Shown: positions 1 to 8,491, numbered from the stretch's first letter. The stretch is 52,973 nt of DNA from Syntrophobacterales bacterium Delta_02 (GCA_001603955.1 LVAA01000009.1:1-52973), one strand, 5' to 3'. Numbers and translations are program-made. Notes: generated from the letters alone by a model not told the origin.

Positions 1-851
1 CCCGAGAAACCACCGCCCGTCCAGTACCCGCCGGAACCGAAACCGCCGCCGCCCCGGAAGGGCCCCCCGAAGAGAAAGGGGAGGAAAATACCCAGCACGA
101 GACCGAGAACACCGAGAAGAATTACCGCCACAAGAGAGGATCCCAACAGGAATCCCATGGCCGAAAAGCCTATCAGTCCGGCGGCGCCGCCCAGAACGCG
201 CGATATCCTTCCCAGTACGAGAAGAAAGATCGCGCCGAAGACCAGAAAAGGCAGGGCCGATGCCGGGCCGCTCCTCTTCGCCGTCCGGGGCCTTGCCGCG
301 TCAGCCCTGAACTCCCCCCGGGTAGCGTCTATCATTGCCCGGATGCCCGAGGAAAAACCGCCGTCGAAATCGCCCCTCCTGAACTGCGGGTTGATGACGA
401 GCTGAACGATGCGTCCTGCCGTCAGGTCGGTGAGCTTTCCCTCGAGACCGCGTCCGACCTCGATGCGCGTCTTGCGCTCCTTTTTCGCAACGAGAAGGAT
501 GGCACCGTTGTCCTTCCCCTTCTGGCCGATCTTCCACGTCTCTGCCGCCTTGATGGAAAACTCTTCCAGGCTCTCCCCCTCCAGCGAATTAATCGTCAGG
601 ATAACGATCTGCGTCGAGTCCGACCTCTCGAAGTCCTGGAGTTCCTTTTCCAGCTGGGCGCGAACACCCGCCGACATCATGCCGGCATAGTCGTTGACGC
701 GTCCCTTAAGGGCCGGCACCTCGAGCGCGTGAGCGCAGGCAGCAGCCCAGAGCACAGCGAGACAGAAGGCCAGGGGTACGACAAGGCACCGCGGAAAGGC
801 ACCGCGAGCGGTCCTTGTGCGCCTGCAATTCTCTGCGCGCGCTCCTTTCAT
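1..851 (-). CDS. TPM-domain membrane protein, YgcG-like (3' end beyond window)
   Basis: The minus-strand frame opens with ATG at 849-851 and stays open to the window edge, so the C-terminus is missing. A hydrophobic segment near residues 23-42 looks like an export signal or membrane anchor. It is followed by a TPM (TPM_phosphatase) domain at about residues 48-190, with the typical 'VNDYAGM' start and a 'GRGLEG' loop. Two hydrophobic stretches follow (roughly 205-255), then a Gly-rich tail containing 'GGGGFGSGG' and 'GGGFSG', the usual end of YgcG-type proteins. It starts 20 bp after the lemA-like stop, so the two are probably co-transcribed, a pairing common in bacteria. TPM domains are linked to envelope stress or photosystem repair, but the exact role here is unknown. 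Confidence 0.88.
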   Translation of the reverse strand, partial: MKGARAENCRRTRTARGAFPRCLVVPLAFCLAVLWAAACAHALEVPALKGRVNDYAGMMSAGVRAQLEKELQDFERSDSTQIVILTINSLEGESLEEFSIKAAETWKIGQKGKDNGAILLVAKKERKTRIEVGRGLEGKLTDLTAGRIVQLVINPQFRRGDFDGGFSSGIRAMIDATRGEFRADAARPRTAKRSGPASALPFLVFGAIFLLVLGRISRVLGGAAGLIGFSAMGFLLGSSLVAVILLGVLGLVLGIFLPFLFGGPFRGGGGFGSGGYWTGGGFS

Positions 852-871
852 CGTCCCTGGCTTCTTCCCGG

Positions 872-1459
872 TCAGAACTTCACCTTCGGCGCCTTCTCCG
901 CCCCCGCTTCCGCCTTGAAGGGTTCCTTCTGGGGAAGCTTGAGCATGAACATGTTCGTCAGGTTATTCGGGAAGACCCGGATGGAGGTGTTGAACGTCTG
1001 CACGGCCTTGTTGTATCTCGTGCGTGCCACGTTTATCCTGTTCTCCGTGCCCTCCAGCTGGTTCTGAAGGTCGCGAAAGTTCTGGCTGGCCTTGAGGTCA
1101 GGGTAACGCTCCGCAACGAGAAGGAGCCGAGAGAGGGCCCCGCCCATCGACGCCTGCGCCTGCTGGAATTGGGCCATGGCCTGGGGATTGCCGATCATGT
1201 CCTTCGATACCTGGACGCTTCCCACCTTCGCCCGGGCCTCGGTCACGGCCTGAAGGGTCTCGCTCTCGTGCTTCGCGTAGGCCTTCACCGTCTCCACGAG
1301 GTTCGGCACCAGGTCGTTGCGTCTCTGGTACGTGGCCTCGACATCACCCCACGCCGCCTTCACGGCCTCATCGTTCTGCTGTATCGTGTTGTAACCGCAG
1401 CCCGCGAACATCATCATCACCAGGGCAACGATACCATAGAGAAAGGATCGCCTCATCAA
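872..1459 (-). CDS. LemA family protein
   Basis: A 195-residue protein with a short N-terminal hydrophobic segment ending in 'MMFAGCGYN', which resembles a lipoprotein signal (Cys about residue 21; Phe at -2 is unusual but tolerated). The family core follows: 'YQRRNDLVPNLVETVK', then 'TEARAKVG' and the 'RLLLVAERYPDLKA' and 'LEGTENRINVARTRYN' blocks typical of LemA. An AGGAGGA ribosome site lies 5 bp before the ATG. LemA proteins are helical membrane or lipoproteins of unclear function that are often paired with TPM proteins, as here. Predicted location is the cell envelope. Confidence 0.93.
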   Translation of the reverse strand: MMRRSFLYGIVALVMMMFAGCGYNTIQQNDEAVKAAWGDVEATYQRRNDLVPNLVETVKAYAKHESETLQAVTEARAKVGSVQVSKDMIGNPQAMAQFQQAQASMGGALSRLLLVAERYPDLKASQNFRDLQNQLEGTENRINVARTRYNKAVQTFNTSIRVFPNNLTNMFMLKLPQKEPFKAEAGAEKAPKVKF

Positions 1460-1582
1460 GTTCCTCCTGTCTTGAAATTTCCGAGCCTATAGTACCATAT
1501 TCCAGGGTGAAAAATACAGGCCTTCCGGCCTTGACGCAGGGGAAAGATGCGTGATAGAACCTTGAAAAAATGGAGGAAGACG

Positions 1583-1990
1583 GTGAACGACGACATAAAA
1601 AAGAAAACCCAGGAGACGGCAAAGAAACTCTGGACGGGAGGGGTGAAGCTGGACCCTCCCTATCTCACATGGAAGGAGTTCGACAAGGACCTCGCCAACG
1701 ATCTCTCCATGTTCATAACGGGCAATCTCTATTCCCGGACCGTCCTCACCCTTCCGGAGCGCCAGATGGCCGCCTGCGCCATGCTCGCCGCCCTGGGAGC
1801 GGCCGATGAACTGAGGCTCCACGTGAACGCCGCCCTCAATGTCGGGTGCGATCCGAGGAAGCTCGCCGAGGTCTTCTTCCAGCTTGCCCCCTACGGCGGG
1901 ATGCCGCTCGTCAACAAGGCGCTGGAGGTCTTCAGGGAGGTCCTCAAGGGGCGCGGCGAATGGGAAGCCTTCACGAAAGGCGGGAAATAG
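1583..1990 (+). CDS. Carboxymuconolactone decarboxylase family protein
   Basis: A small all-helical protein of the CMD/AhpD family, recognised from the 'LTLPERQMAACAMLAALG' helix, then 'ELRLHVNAALNVGC' and 'EVFFQLAPYGGMPLVNKAL'. The AhpD CxxC redox motif is absent, so it is closer to the decarboxylase-like branch than to the peroxidase-coupled branch; the substrate cannot be named. I prefer the GTG start at 1583 because GGAGGA sits 5 bp upstream. An in-frame ATG at 1547 with an AGGGGA site is the alternative and adds 12 basic residues. It is divergent from the lemA-like gene and lies 37 bp before the next plus-strand gene. Confidence 0.85.
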   Translation: MNDDIKKKTQETAKKLWTGGVKLDPPYLTWKEFDKDLANDLSMFITGNLYSRTVLTLPERQMAACAMLAALGAADELRLHVNAALNVGCDPRKLAEVFFQLAPYGGMPLVNKALEVFREVLKGRGEWEAFTKGGK

Positions 1991-2027
1991 AACGTAAGGG
2001 AGGCGGCTTTAAGGCCGGAATTCTTGC

Positions 2028-4640
2028 ATGGCCAGAATACTTGCACGGGAAAGCGCGGGCATCGCCGGCATCGACGAGATCATCGACGGGCTGAGAACGG
2101 GCGACAACGTCGTATGGCAGGTCGACTCCATCGACGACTACCTGTCCTTCGCGAGGCCCTTCGTGGAGCAGTCGATAAGGGACAGGAAAAAGATCGTCTA
2201 CATGCGGTTCGCCCGCCACAGGCCGGTGATAGAGAACAACAAGAACGTCCGGGTCCATGACCTGGATGCGCGCAGCGGCTTCGAGTCCTTCACGGCACAG
2301 GTATACAACATCATCACGTCGGAAGGGCGCGACGTCCACTACGTCTTCGACTCCCTCTCCGACCTGCTCTCCGCGTGGGCCACGGACCTCATGATCGGCA
2401 ACTTCTTCACGATCGCCTGCCCCTACCTGTATCAACTCAACACGATAGCCTATTTTGCGCTGCTGAGGGAAAACCATTCCTTCAAGACCGTCGCCCGCAT
2501 CCGCGAGACGACCCAGGTGCTCGTCGATGTCTACAACGTCGATGAGAAGATATATGTGCACCCCCTCAAGGTCCGCGGCCGGCACTCTCCCACGATGTTC
2601 CTTCCCCACCGGAAGAGTGAGGACCGTTTCCTGCCGGTGACGAGCAGCGTGGACACGGGCCGCCTGCTCACCAGGATCTCCGGAAAGGGAACGGACCTTG
2701 CGAAGAGGAACCTCGACCACTGGGACAGGTTCTTTATCCGCGTCGGAGACCTCCTGAACGAGAGGGTGAGCGGGGACGAAGAGGAGGCGGTCCTCGACCA
2801 GTTGTGCGGGATCATGATCGGCCGCGAGGAGAGGATGCTTGCCCTTGCGAAAAAGTACCTGACGCTCGAGGACCTTCTTGCCATCAAGGCGCGGCTGATA
2901 GGAACAGGCTATATCGGGGGGAAAACGGTCGGCATGCTCCTCGCGAGGAAGATCCTCTCCCGTGACACGTCTTTTGACTGGCAGGGTATCCTCGAACCCC
3001 ACGACTCATTCTTTATCGGATCCGATGTCTTTTACACCTACCTCGTTGAGAACGGGTGGTGGAAACTGCGCATGGAGCAAAAGACCCGGGACGGGTACTT
3101 TGAAGTTGCCAGGACCCTCAGGGAGTCCATGCTTGAAGGCTCTTTCCCCGATGAGATAGAGGAACAGTTCTGGCGCCTCATCGAGTACTTCGGACAGTCG
3201 CCCATCATCATACGGTCGAGCAGCCTTCTCGAAGACGCCTTCGGCAACGCCTTTGCCGGCAAGTACGAGAGCGTCTTCTGTGTCAACCAGGGCACTCCCG
3301 AGGAGCGCTACAAGCAGTTCGGCGAGTACGTGAGGCGTGTGTATGCCAGCACCATGAACGAAGACGCCCTGGCCTACCGCCTCCAGAGGGGTCTCGACAG
3401 GAAGGACGAGCAGATGGCGCTCCTGGTGCAGAGAGTTTCCGGATCCTATCACAACCGTTATTTCTACCCCGATCTCGCCGGTGTCGGGATATCCTACAAT
3501 ACCTTCGTCTGGAGGCGGGACATGAACCCGAAGGCAGGGATGCTTCGCCTCGTGGCGGGCCTCGGCACCCGGGCGGTCAATCGCGTGGAGCACGACTATC
3601 CCAGCATCGTTGCCCTCGATTTCCCGCTGCTCCGCCCTCACAGCGGGCCGAGCGACATGAAGAAATACTCCCAGCACAACGGCGATGTCCTCAACGTCGA
3701 GGCCAACGTTCTCGAGACGATCCCCGTTACCGACATCATCACGGGCGACATGAAAGCGGACCGGGAACTCATTGGGATGCGGGACCTCGAGGCGGCCGAG
3801 TTCATGAGGTCCCGCGGGCTTGAGGCCAGGGAGTCATGGATCGTGACCTTTGACAGGCTCATGTCCGAAACACCGCTTCCGGCGATCATGCAGAGAATGC
3901 TCAAGACCCTGGAATCGAGCTATCAGTACCCCGTGGACGTCGAATTCACCATAAACTTCACGGCCAGGGATGCCTTTCAGATCAACCTCGTCCAGTGCAG
4001 GCCCCTTCAGACAAAGGGCGAAGGGAAGAGGGTCAGGATCCCGCGCAAGGTGCCCGCCAACAGGATACTCTTCCAGTCATCAGGAAACTTCATGGGAAGT
4101 AACATAACGCAGGAGATCAAGCGCGTCATAGTGGTCGACCCCGACGGATACAGTCTCCTGACCCTCTCGGAGAAATACGATATCGCGCGCCTCATCGGCA
4201 AGATAAACAGGCAGATACCCGATCAGGAGGAGATGCCCACGATCCTTGCCGGACCGGGACGGTGGGGAACCACCACGCCCTCCCTGGGAGTCCCGGTGCG
4301 GTTCTCGGAGATCAACAACATCGCCGTCCTGGTGGAATTGGCCCACGGGACGGGCCTCGGCAGCGTGATGCCCGAGCTTTCCTTCGGAACCCACTTCTTT
4401 CAGGACCTCGTCGAGACAGGGGTATTTTATGTGGCCATCTTCCCGGACAGGGAAGGTTCGCACTTCGACAGAACGATCATAGACAAAAAGTACAACCTTC
4501 TCTCGGTACTCGTCCCGGAAAGCGCCCGGTACGAAGGCATAGTCGCCGTGGTCGACACCGCGGGAGACGATATGAAGCTCCTCGCCGACGTCGTGACTCA
4601 GAAGGTCATCTGCTTCAGCGCTCTCAAGACGGACCAGTAG
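2028..4640 (+). CDS. Degenerate KaiC-like domain fused to PEP-synthase/PPDK-type nucleotide-binding domain
   Basis: 870 residues. Residues 1-200 resemble a KaiC/RadA-type RecA fold ('GIDEIIDGLRTGDNVVW', 'DVHYVFDSLSDLL' as a Walker-B-like strand), but the P-loop GK[T/S] is missing. From about 290 the PEP/pyruvate dikinase N-terminal ATP-grasp-like domain is clear: 'GGKTVGMLLARK', 'IIIRSSSLLEDAFGNAFAGK', 'MALLVQRVSGS' and 'VEFTIN..FQINLVQCRPLQ'. The phosphohistidine swivel domain and the PEP-binding barrel of real PEP synthases are not present. A further conserved block with 'AGPGRWGTT' and 'LSFGTHFFQDLVE' fills the C-terminus. It is therefore probably not a PEP synthase. A nucleotide-dependent phosphotransfer or regulatory role is possible. 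The 3' end overlaps the convergent NrpR-like gene by 43 bp. Confidence 0.85.
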   Translation: MARILARESAGIAGIDEIIDGLRTGDNVVWQVDSIDDYLSFARPFVEQSIRDRKKIVYMRFARHRPVIENNKNVRVHDLDARSGFESFTAQVYNIITSEGRDVHYVFDSLSDLLSAWATDLMIGNFFTIACPYLYQLNTIAYFALLRENHSFKTVARIRETTQVLVDVYNVDEKIYVHPLKVRGRHSPTMFLPHRKSEDRFLPVTSSVDTGRLLTRISGKGTDLAKRNLDHWDRFFIRVGDLLNERVSGDEEEAVLDQLCGIMIGREERMLALAKKYLTLEDLLAIKARLIGTGYIGGKTVGMLLARKILSRDTSFDWQGILEPHDSFFIGSDVFYTYLVENGWWKLRMEQKTRDGYFEVARTLRESMLEGSFPDEIEEQFWRLIEYFGQSPIIIRSSSLLEDAFGNAFAGKYESVFCVNQGTPEERYKQFGEYVRRVYASTMNEDALAYRLQRGLDRKDEQMALLVQRVSGSYHNRYFYPDLAGVGISYNTFVWRRDMNPKAGMLRLVAGLGTRAVNRVEHDYPSIVALDFPLLRPHSGPSDMKKYSQHNGDVLNVEANVLETIPVTDIITGDMKADRELIGMRDLEAAEFMRSRGLEARESWIVTFDRLMSETPLPAIMQRMLKTLESSYQYPVDVEFTINFTARDAFQINLVQCRPLQTKGEGKRVRIPRKVPANRILFQSSGNFMGSNITQEIKRVIVVDPDGYSLLTLSEKYDIARLIGKINRQIPDQEEMPTILAGPGRWGTTTPSLGVPVRFSEINNIAVLVELAHGTGLGSVMPELSFGTHFFQDLVETGVFYVAIFPDREGSHFDRTIIDKKYNLLSVLVPESARYEGIVAVVDTAGDDMKLLADVVTQKVICFSALKTDQ

Positions 4641-5692
4641 CCGTCGTCGCTTTCCTCCCGGGTCCGGGAAAGATACCTGAGGAAAAGAGAGGTTTGTTCC
4701 TTTCTCGGTAGATAGGCCTTTTCCAGGGCCTCTATCGAGCTTAAGAGGGGATAATCGCAAAGCGTGGCCATTGCCTGGCTTCCCCGGCCGACCCCGGCCT
4801 GCTCGAGGGCGGCGTTCACGTTGAGCCCTCCGAGCACCACGAGACCGACCTTTCCGTCCGTGGGAGAGATGCCGAGAAGGGATTCTCCCGGGCTTCCGAA
4901 GAGTACGATGCCCCCGAAACCGTGCGGCGCCATGCGGTCGAGGACGTTCTTTGCGTCCAGCACGCTGTTCTCCGGGATCTCCCGGTAGCTCCCCAGGATG
5001 AGCCCGGACCCCCCCTCCACGGCGCCGAGCACATCGCTCATCCTGCTGCGCATGAGGATCTCGAGGGGAGGAACCGATGACCCTTCATAACTGATCACCG
5101 ATGTGAACCTTAAGGGACGCCCGTCCACCACCTCGACGAGACCCCCGAGTTTCGTCGCGATGGGGATGCCGCTCTTCAGCAACATCCCGTTCAGGGTGAT
5201 ACTGCACATGGTCCCTATGGCGACCATCCCGGCGGGCGCCTCGATTATGGGGGAACGCTCGCCGGCCCTGACGACGATCGCCCTGTCGCTCATGGAGTAC
5301 GGCGACCTGAGCACGACACCCAGGACCCCGATGGCCGCCTCGAGCTTCTCCTCGGGGACAAAGGTGACATTGAGTATCACCTTTCCCCGTATGTTGTCGG
5401 GCCCGAAATCGGACAGGAAGGAGAGGTTGTTTATCCTGTTGATGATGAAACCAACCCGGTCCGACACGTAGCCCTGTTTGAGTTCCATGCGGCCGCCGGC
5501 CGTTATCTTCCTGCCCTTTTTGCCGTCCGTCACGGTGTACCCGGCCTCGTCGAGACGTTTCAGATAGTACCTTATGGTCCGTTCCGACAGGTCGGTCCCC
5601 TGGCGGCCGAGACGGGAGGCGATGTCGGAGGATCCCAAGGGCGCTCCTTCCTTGTCAAGCACGGAGAGAATGGAGAACATTGTCCTGTTCAT
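4598..5692 (-). CDS. NrpR-like transcriptional regulator (HTH plus NrpR/DUF128 domain)
   Basis: 364 residues. Residues 1-75 form a winged helix: 'SDIASRLGRQGTDLSERTIR' is the recognition region and 'GRKITAGG' the wing. Residues 85-320 match the NrpR (DUF128) effector domain, with 'RVGFIINRINNLSFLSDFGP', 'GTMCSITLNGMLLKSGIP' and 'FGSPGESLLGI'. In methanogenic archaea NrpR represses nitrogen-assimilation genes and is released by 2-oxoglutarate. This copy has one effector domain, whereas some archaeal versions have two. It lies 57 bp downstream of gdhA on the same strand, which fits control of ammonia assimilation and possible autoregulation in a shared transcript. Its stop lies inside the opposing 870-residue gene. 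Confidence 0.88.
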   Translation of the reverse strand: MNRTMFSILSVLDKEGAPLGSSDIASRLGRQGTDLSERTIRYYLKRLDEAGYTVTDGKKGRKITAGGRMELKQGYVSDRVGFIINRINNLSFLSDFGPDNIRGKVILNVTFVPEEKLEAAIGVLGVVLRSPYSMSDRAIVVRAGERSPIIEAPAGMVAIGTMCSITLNGMLLKSGIPIATKLGGLVEVVDGRPLRFTSVISYEGSSVPPLEILMRSRMSDVLGAVEGGSGLILGSYREIPENSVLDAKNVLDRMAPHGFGGIVLFGSPGESLLGISPTDGKVGLVVLGGLNVNAALEQAGVGRGSQAMATLCDYPLLSSIEALEKAYLPRKEQTSLFLRYLSRTREESDDGYWSVLRALKQMTF

Positions 5693-5749
5693 TCCCCCAT
5701 TCCCTCCGCACAGAATTCAACGCAAGAACGTTCCATTCCCCGCTCTTTA

Positions 5750-7108
5750 TCACACGTAGCCGTAAGCGAGCATCGAGTTCGCGACCTTGAGGAAACCGGC
5801 AACGTTGGCACCAAAAACATAGTCTCCTTTCTTGCCGTACACCTCGGCGGCGGTGAGGCATGACCTGTGGATGCTCTTCATGATGCCGAGCAGCCTGGCA
5901 TCGACCTCTTCCCGCGTCCAGGAAAGCCTCATGCTGTTCTGGGACATCTCGAGGCCCGATGTGGCAACTCCGCCGGCGTTCGCCGCCTTGCCGGGGCCGA
6001 AGAGCAGGCCGTTATCCTGGAACACGCGGACCGCCTCCGGCGTCGAGGGCATGTTGGAGCCTTCGGCCACGCAGACGCAGCCGTTCTTCACGAGCGCCTC
6101 GGCATGGCTGCCGTCTATCTCGTTCTGGGTCGCGCACGGCAGCGCTATGTCGACCTTGAGACCCTGGTTCTTGATGACATCCCAAACGCTTTCACCTATG
6201 TAGCACACGGCGCAGCCGAACTTGTCGGCATATTCGCTTATCCTGCCTCTCTGGACGTTTTTGAGGTCCATGATGTAACCGCACTTGTCATCCGATATAC
6301 CCTGATCGTCCACGATGGTCGAACTGGAGTCGCAGAGGGTAATGACCTTTCCGCCGAGCTGGTTCACCTTTTCAACCGCGAACTGGGCAACGTTCCCGGA
6401 ACCGCTGATGGCAACCGTCTTGCCCTTGAAGTCGAGGCCCTTCGTGGCAAGCATCTCCGCGGCGAAATAGACACAGCCGTACCCTGTCGCCTCGGGCCTC
6501 ACGAGGCTGCCGCCGAAGGGCAGGCCCTTGCCGGTGAGAACGCCCGTATGGTCGTTCCTGATCTTCTTGTACATGCCGTACATGTAGCCGATCTCGCGGC
6601 CTCCCACGCCGATGTCGCCGGCAGGTACGTCGACGTCGGGACCGATGTGCCTGAAGAGTTCCAGCATGTAGGCGTGGCAAAAACGCATCACCTCGTTGTC
6701 CGACTTGCCCTTGGGATCAAAATCGCTGCCGCCCTTGGCGCCTCCCATGGCAAGCGTCGTGAGGGAGTTCTTGAATATCTGCTCGAATCCGAGGAACTTG
6801 AGGATTCCCAGGTTGACCGACGGATGGAAGCGTGTGCCGCCCTTGTAGGGACCGATGGCATTGTTGAACTGGATGCGGTATCCCCTGTTGACCTGCAGTT
6901 CTCCCCTGTCGTCCAGCCAGGGAACCCGGAACATGACAACGCGGTCGGGCTCCACGATCCTTTCGTATATCTTCGCCTTGACGAACTCAGGGTGCTTTTT
7001 CGCCGTGGGTTCGAGGCTCTCCAGGACCTCTTCCGCCGCCTGATGAAACTCGAATTCATGGGGGTCCTGCTTCTTGATCTTCTCCAGTATTTCGCCTGTC
7101 ACTGACAT
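5750..7108 (-). CDS. gdhA: NADP-type glutamate dehydrogenase
   Basis: 452 residues, normal for the hexameric class I enzyme that interconverts 2-oxoglutarate plus ammonia and glutamate in the cytoplasm. Visible landmarks are 'GPYKGGTRFH' (residues 86-95), the catalytic Lys in 'MGGAKGG' (K125), the catalytic Asp in 'VPAGDIGVGGRE' (D165) and the dinucleotide motif 'SGSGNVAQFA' (235-244). The second strand ends 'LCDSSS', which lacks the acidic residue typical of NAD enzymes and favours NADPH and a biosynthetic role. GCGGAGGA precedes the ATG by about 6 bp. The downstream NrpR-like gene suggests regulation by nitrogen status. Confidence 0.97.
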   Translation of the reverse strand: MSVTGEILEKIKKQDPHEFEFHQAAEEVLESLEPTAKKHPEFVKAKIYERIVEPDRVVMFRVPWLDDRGELQVNRGYRIQFNNAIGPYKGGTRFHPSVNLGILKFLGFEQIFKNSLTTLAMGGAKGGSDFDPKGKSDNEVMRFCHAYMLELFRHIGPDVDVPAGDIGVGGREIGYMYGMYKKIRNDHTGVLTGKGLPFGGSLVRPEATGYGCVYFAAEMLATKGLDFKGKTVAISGSGNVAQFAVEKVNQLGGKVITLCDSSSTIVDDQGISDDKCGYIMDLKNVQRGRISEYADKFGCAVCYIGESVWDVIKNQGLKVDIALPCATQNEIDGSHAEALVKNGCVCVAEGSNMPSTPEAVRVFQDNGLLFGPGKAANAGGVATSGLEMSQNSMRLSWTREEVDARLLGIMKSIHRSCLTAAEVYGKKGDYVFGANVAGFLKVANSMLAYGYV

Positions 7109-7292
7109 AATGGAATCCTCCGCCTTCGTAATGTATTTTCCCGGTCCCTTCCCGGGCTAAAGGGCAAATCATCCCGTTGCCGGGCGGGCAACCGGCTCCC
7201 GGGACCGCCGTCCCGCGTCACCACGCCATCGCCCCTTGACCCGGCGACACGCCTCCTTGAGATCAAGGAACCTTAGTATTTCGAGACGTTCC
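7109..7292 (-). promoter_or_regulatory. gdhA upstream region with two small inverted repeats
   Basis: This 184-bp gap should hold the gdhA promoter. It contains a perfect 6-bp inverted repeat with a 2-bp centre, CCTTGA/TCAAGG at 7255-7268, a plausible operator for a dimeric regulator. It also contains a hairpin GTTGCC/GGCAAC with a 5-bp loop at 7176-7192. I searched by eye for the archaeal NrpR operator (GGAA-N6-TTCC) and did not find it. No clear -35/-10 pair was identified. Confidence 0.35.
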
Positions 7293-7508
7293 CTAATAGA
7301 CCGCCAGAGGGGTCACGCTCTGCTCGTACACGTTCAGATCGCTCCCCGTGATGAGAAGACCGTCGATGTTCTCGAGGCTCCTCGGCAGGGGTTCATCCCC
7401 TGAAAGCACAATGGTCTCCAGGTCCCACCCGTGCCCTTTGAGGGCGTCTTCGAGGGCCTTCGTATCTTCCGGTTTTCCACGCTGCACAAAAACAAGTCTC
7501 TTTCTCAT
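7293..7508 (-). CDS. Small protein of unknown function, possibly a remnant of a class I glutamine amidotransferase-like fold
   Basis: 71 residues with an ordered, soluble composition, an ATG and a GGAG a few bases upstream. The N-terminus 'KRLVFVQRGK' resembles a first beta strand. The 'NIDGLLITGSDLNVYEQ' segment resembles the 'DGlIiSGGPxSVY' region of class I glutamine amidotransferases, but the reading frame ends before any catalytic Cys. It could be a genuine small alpha/beta protein or a truncated relic. It lies between gdhA and a two-component pair on the same strand with gaps of 184 and 275 bp. Function is unknown. Confidence 0.55.
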   Translation of the reverse strand: MRKRLVFVQRGKPEDTKALEDALKGHGWDLETIVLSGDEPLPRSLENIDGLLITGSDLNVYEQSVTPLAVY

Positions 7509-7783
7509 GGTCTCCAGCTTTTCTCCTTTCGATGGTATGAGAAAAAACTAGTATATAAAACCCGATGAAAGCAGGTTTTACAATCGGGGGGAAGATGTTT
7601 TTGGCATCAGGCCGATTACCATGCGTCCCATAGGGGATTACCCCATAGTGGCTGTATATCGTTTACTGCCAATTGTTCACGGGATAGCGAGTATGGCGGA
7701 GACGTGCGGAGAATGTTCAGAAAAATGAAAGGGGGAACGCGGACCGGAACGGAAGGTCCCGGGGGTTGACCCGTCATCTTCCT
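7509..7783. promoter_or_regulatory. Intergenic region with a repeated CCCATAG motif
   Basis: This 275-bp gap lies between the response regulator stop and the small protein start. CCCATAG occurs at 7627-7633 and 7642-7648, 15 bp apart, around GGGGATTACCCC (four-base arms GGGG/CCCC). That arrangement could be a regulator binding site, perhaps for the nearby NarL-type regulator; this is a guess from spacing only. No open frame of convincing quality is present. Confidence 0.25.
7741..7759 (-). terminator. Weak terminator-like hairpin after the response regulator
   Basis: Read on the minus strand, GGACC and GGTCC form a 5-bp stem with a 9-base loop about 25 bp after the response regulator stop. 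It is followed by a loosely T-rich stretch. The stem is short and the T run is interrupted, so this is only a candidate. Confidence 0.3.
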
Positions 7784-8437
7784 TCAGGGAGAACTCTGGA
7801 CCCACTGGATGGCATACTTCAGGAGGTCGGTCCCGTCGCCCAGCTTCAGCTTCTCCTTGATGTGCGCCCTGTATGATTCCACGGTCTTGACGCTCAGATG
7901 AAGCCTTTCCGCTATCTGGCGGGTCTTGTTGCCCTGCCCGATGAGCCTGAAGACGGTAAGCTCGCGGTTGCTCAGGAGATCTATCGGCGATGCGCTCTGG
8001 CTAACCCCCTCGACGGAGACGAACTTTTCGAGCATCTTCGTCGTAATGCGGTCACTGACGAAGATCTCTCCCTCGAGGACCCTCTTGATCGCGACAAGCA
8101 CCTTTTCCAGGGCCTCCTGTTTCATGATGTAACCCCGTGCCCCTGCACGCAGTGAACGCTCGGCGTAAAGGGTCTCGTCGTGCATGGAAACGACGAGGAC
8201 GGGCATGTCCCTGTGGCGCATGCGCAATTCCTTGATCAGCTCTATCCCGTCGATCCCCGGCAGGGATATGTCGACGATCGCCATATCGGGAACGACGGCC
8301 TCGAGCGATTCCAGCGCCATCTGCGCGTTCTCCGCCTCGGAACATACCACGAGGTCTGGTTCCTGGTTGATCAAAAGCGTCAAGCCCTTCCGCAGAATGG
8401 GATGATCGTCAACGATCAATATCTTTCTTTTTGTCAC
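7784..8437 (-). CDS. NarL/FixJ-family response regulator
   Basis: About 217 residues from the GTG at 8435-8437, chosen because GGGAGGA lies about 6 bp upstream. An ATG 30 bp further out is the alternative. The receiver domain has the acidic pair 'VDDHP', the phosphoacceptor Asp in 'MAIVDISLPGIDG' (D56 from this start), the conserved Ser in 'VVSMHD' and Lys in 'YIMKQEA'. The C-terminal LuxR-type helix-turn-helix is 'LSNRELTVFRLIGQGNKTRQ' followed by 'IAERLHLSVKTVESY'. It begins 54 bp after the histidine kinase stop and should be its partner. The target genes and signal are unknown. Confidence 0.93.
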   Translation of the reverse strand: MTKRKILIVDDHPILRKGLTLLINQEPDLVVCSEAENAQMALESLEAVVPDMAIVDISLPGIDGIELIKELRMRHRDMPVLVVSMHDETLYAERSLRAGARGYIMKQEALEKVLVAIKRVLEGEIFVSDRITTKMLEKFVSVEGVSQSASPIDLLSNRELTVFRLIGQGNKTRQIAERLHLSVKTVESYRAHIKEKLKLGDGTDLLKYAIQWVQSSP

Positions 8438-8491
8438 GGATATCCTCCCGTCCACAGGACCCGTCAAGACCCGTTGGCCGTACCGTCGCCC

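Noticed and set aside
7109..7292. Archaeal NrpR operator upstream of gdhA
   Set aside because: No GGAA-N6-TTCC was found; the nearest GGAA/TTC pair has the wrong spacing.
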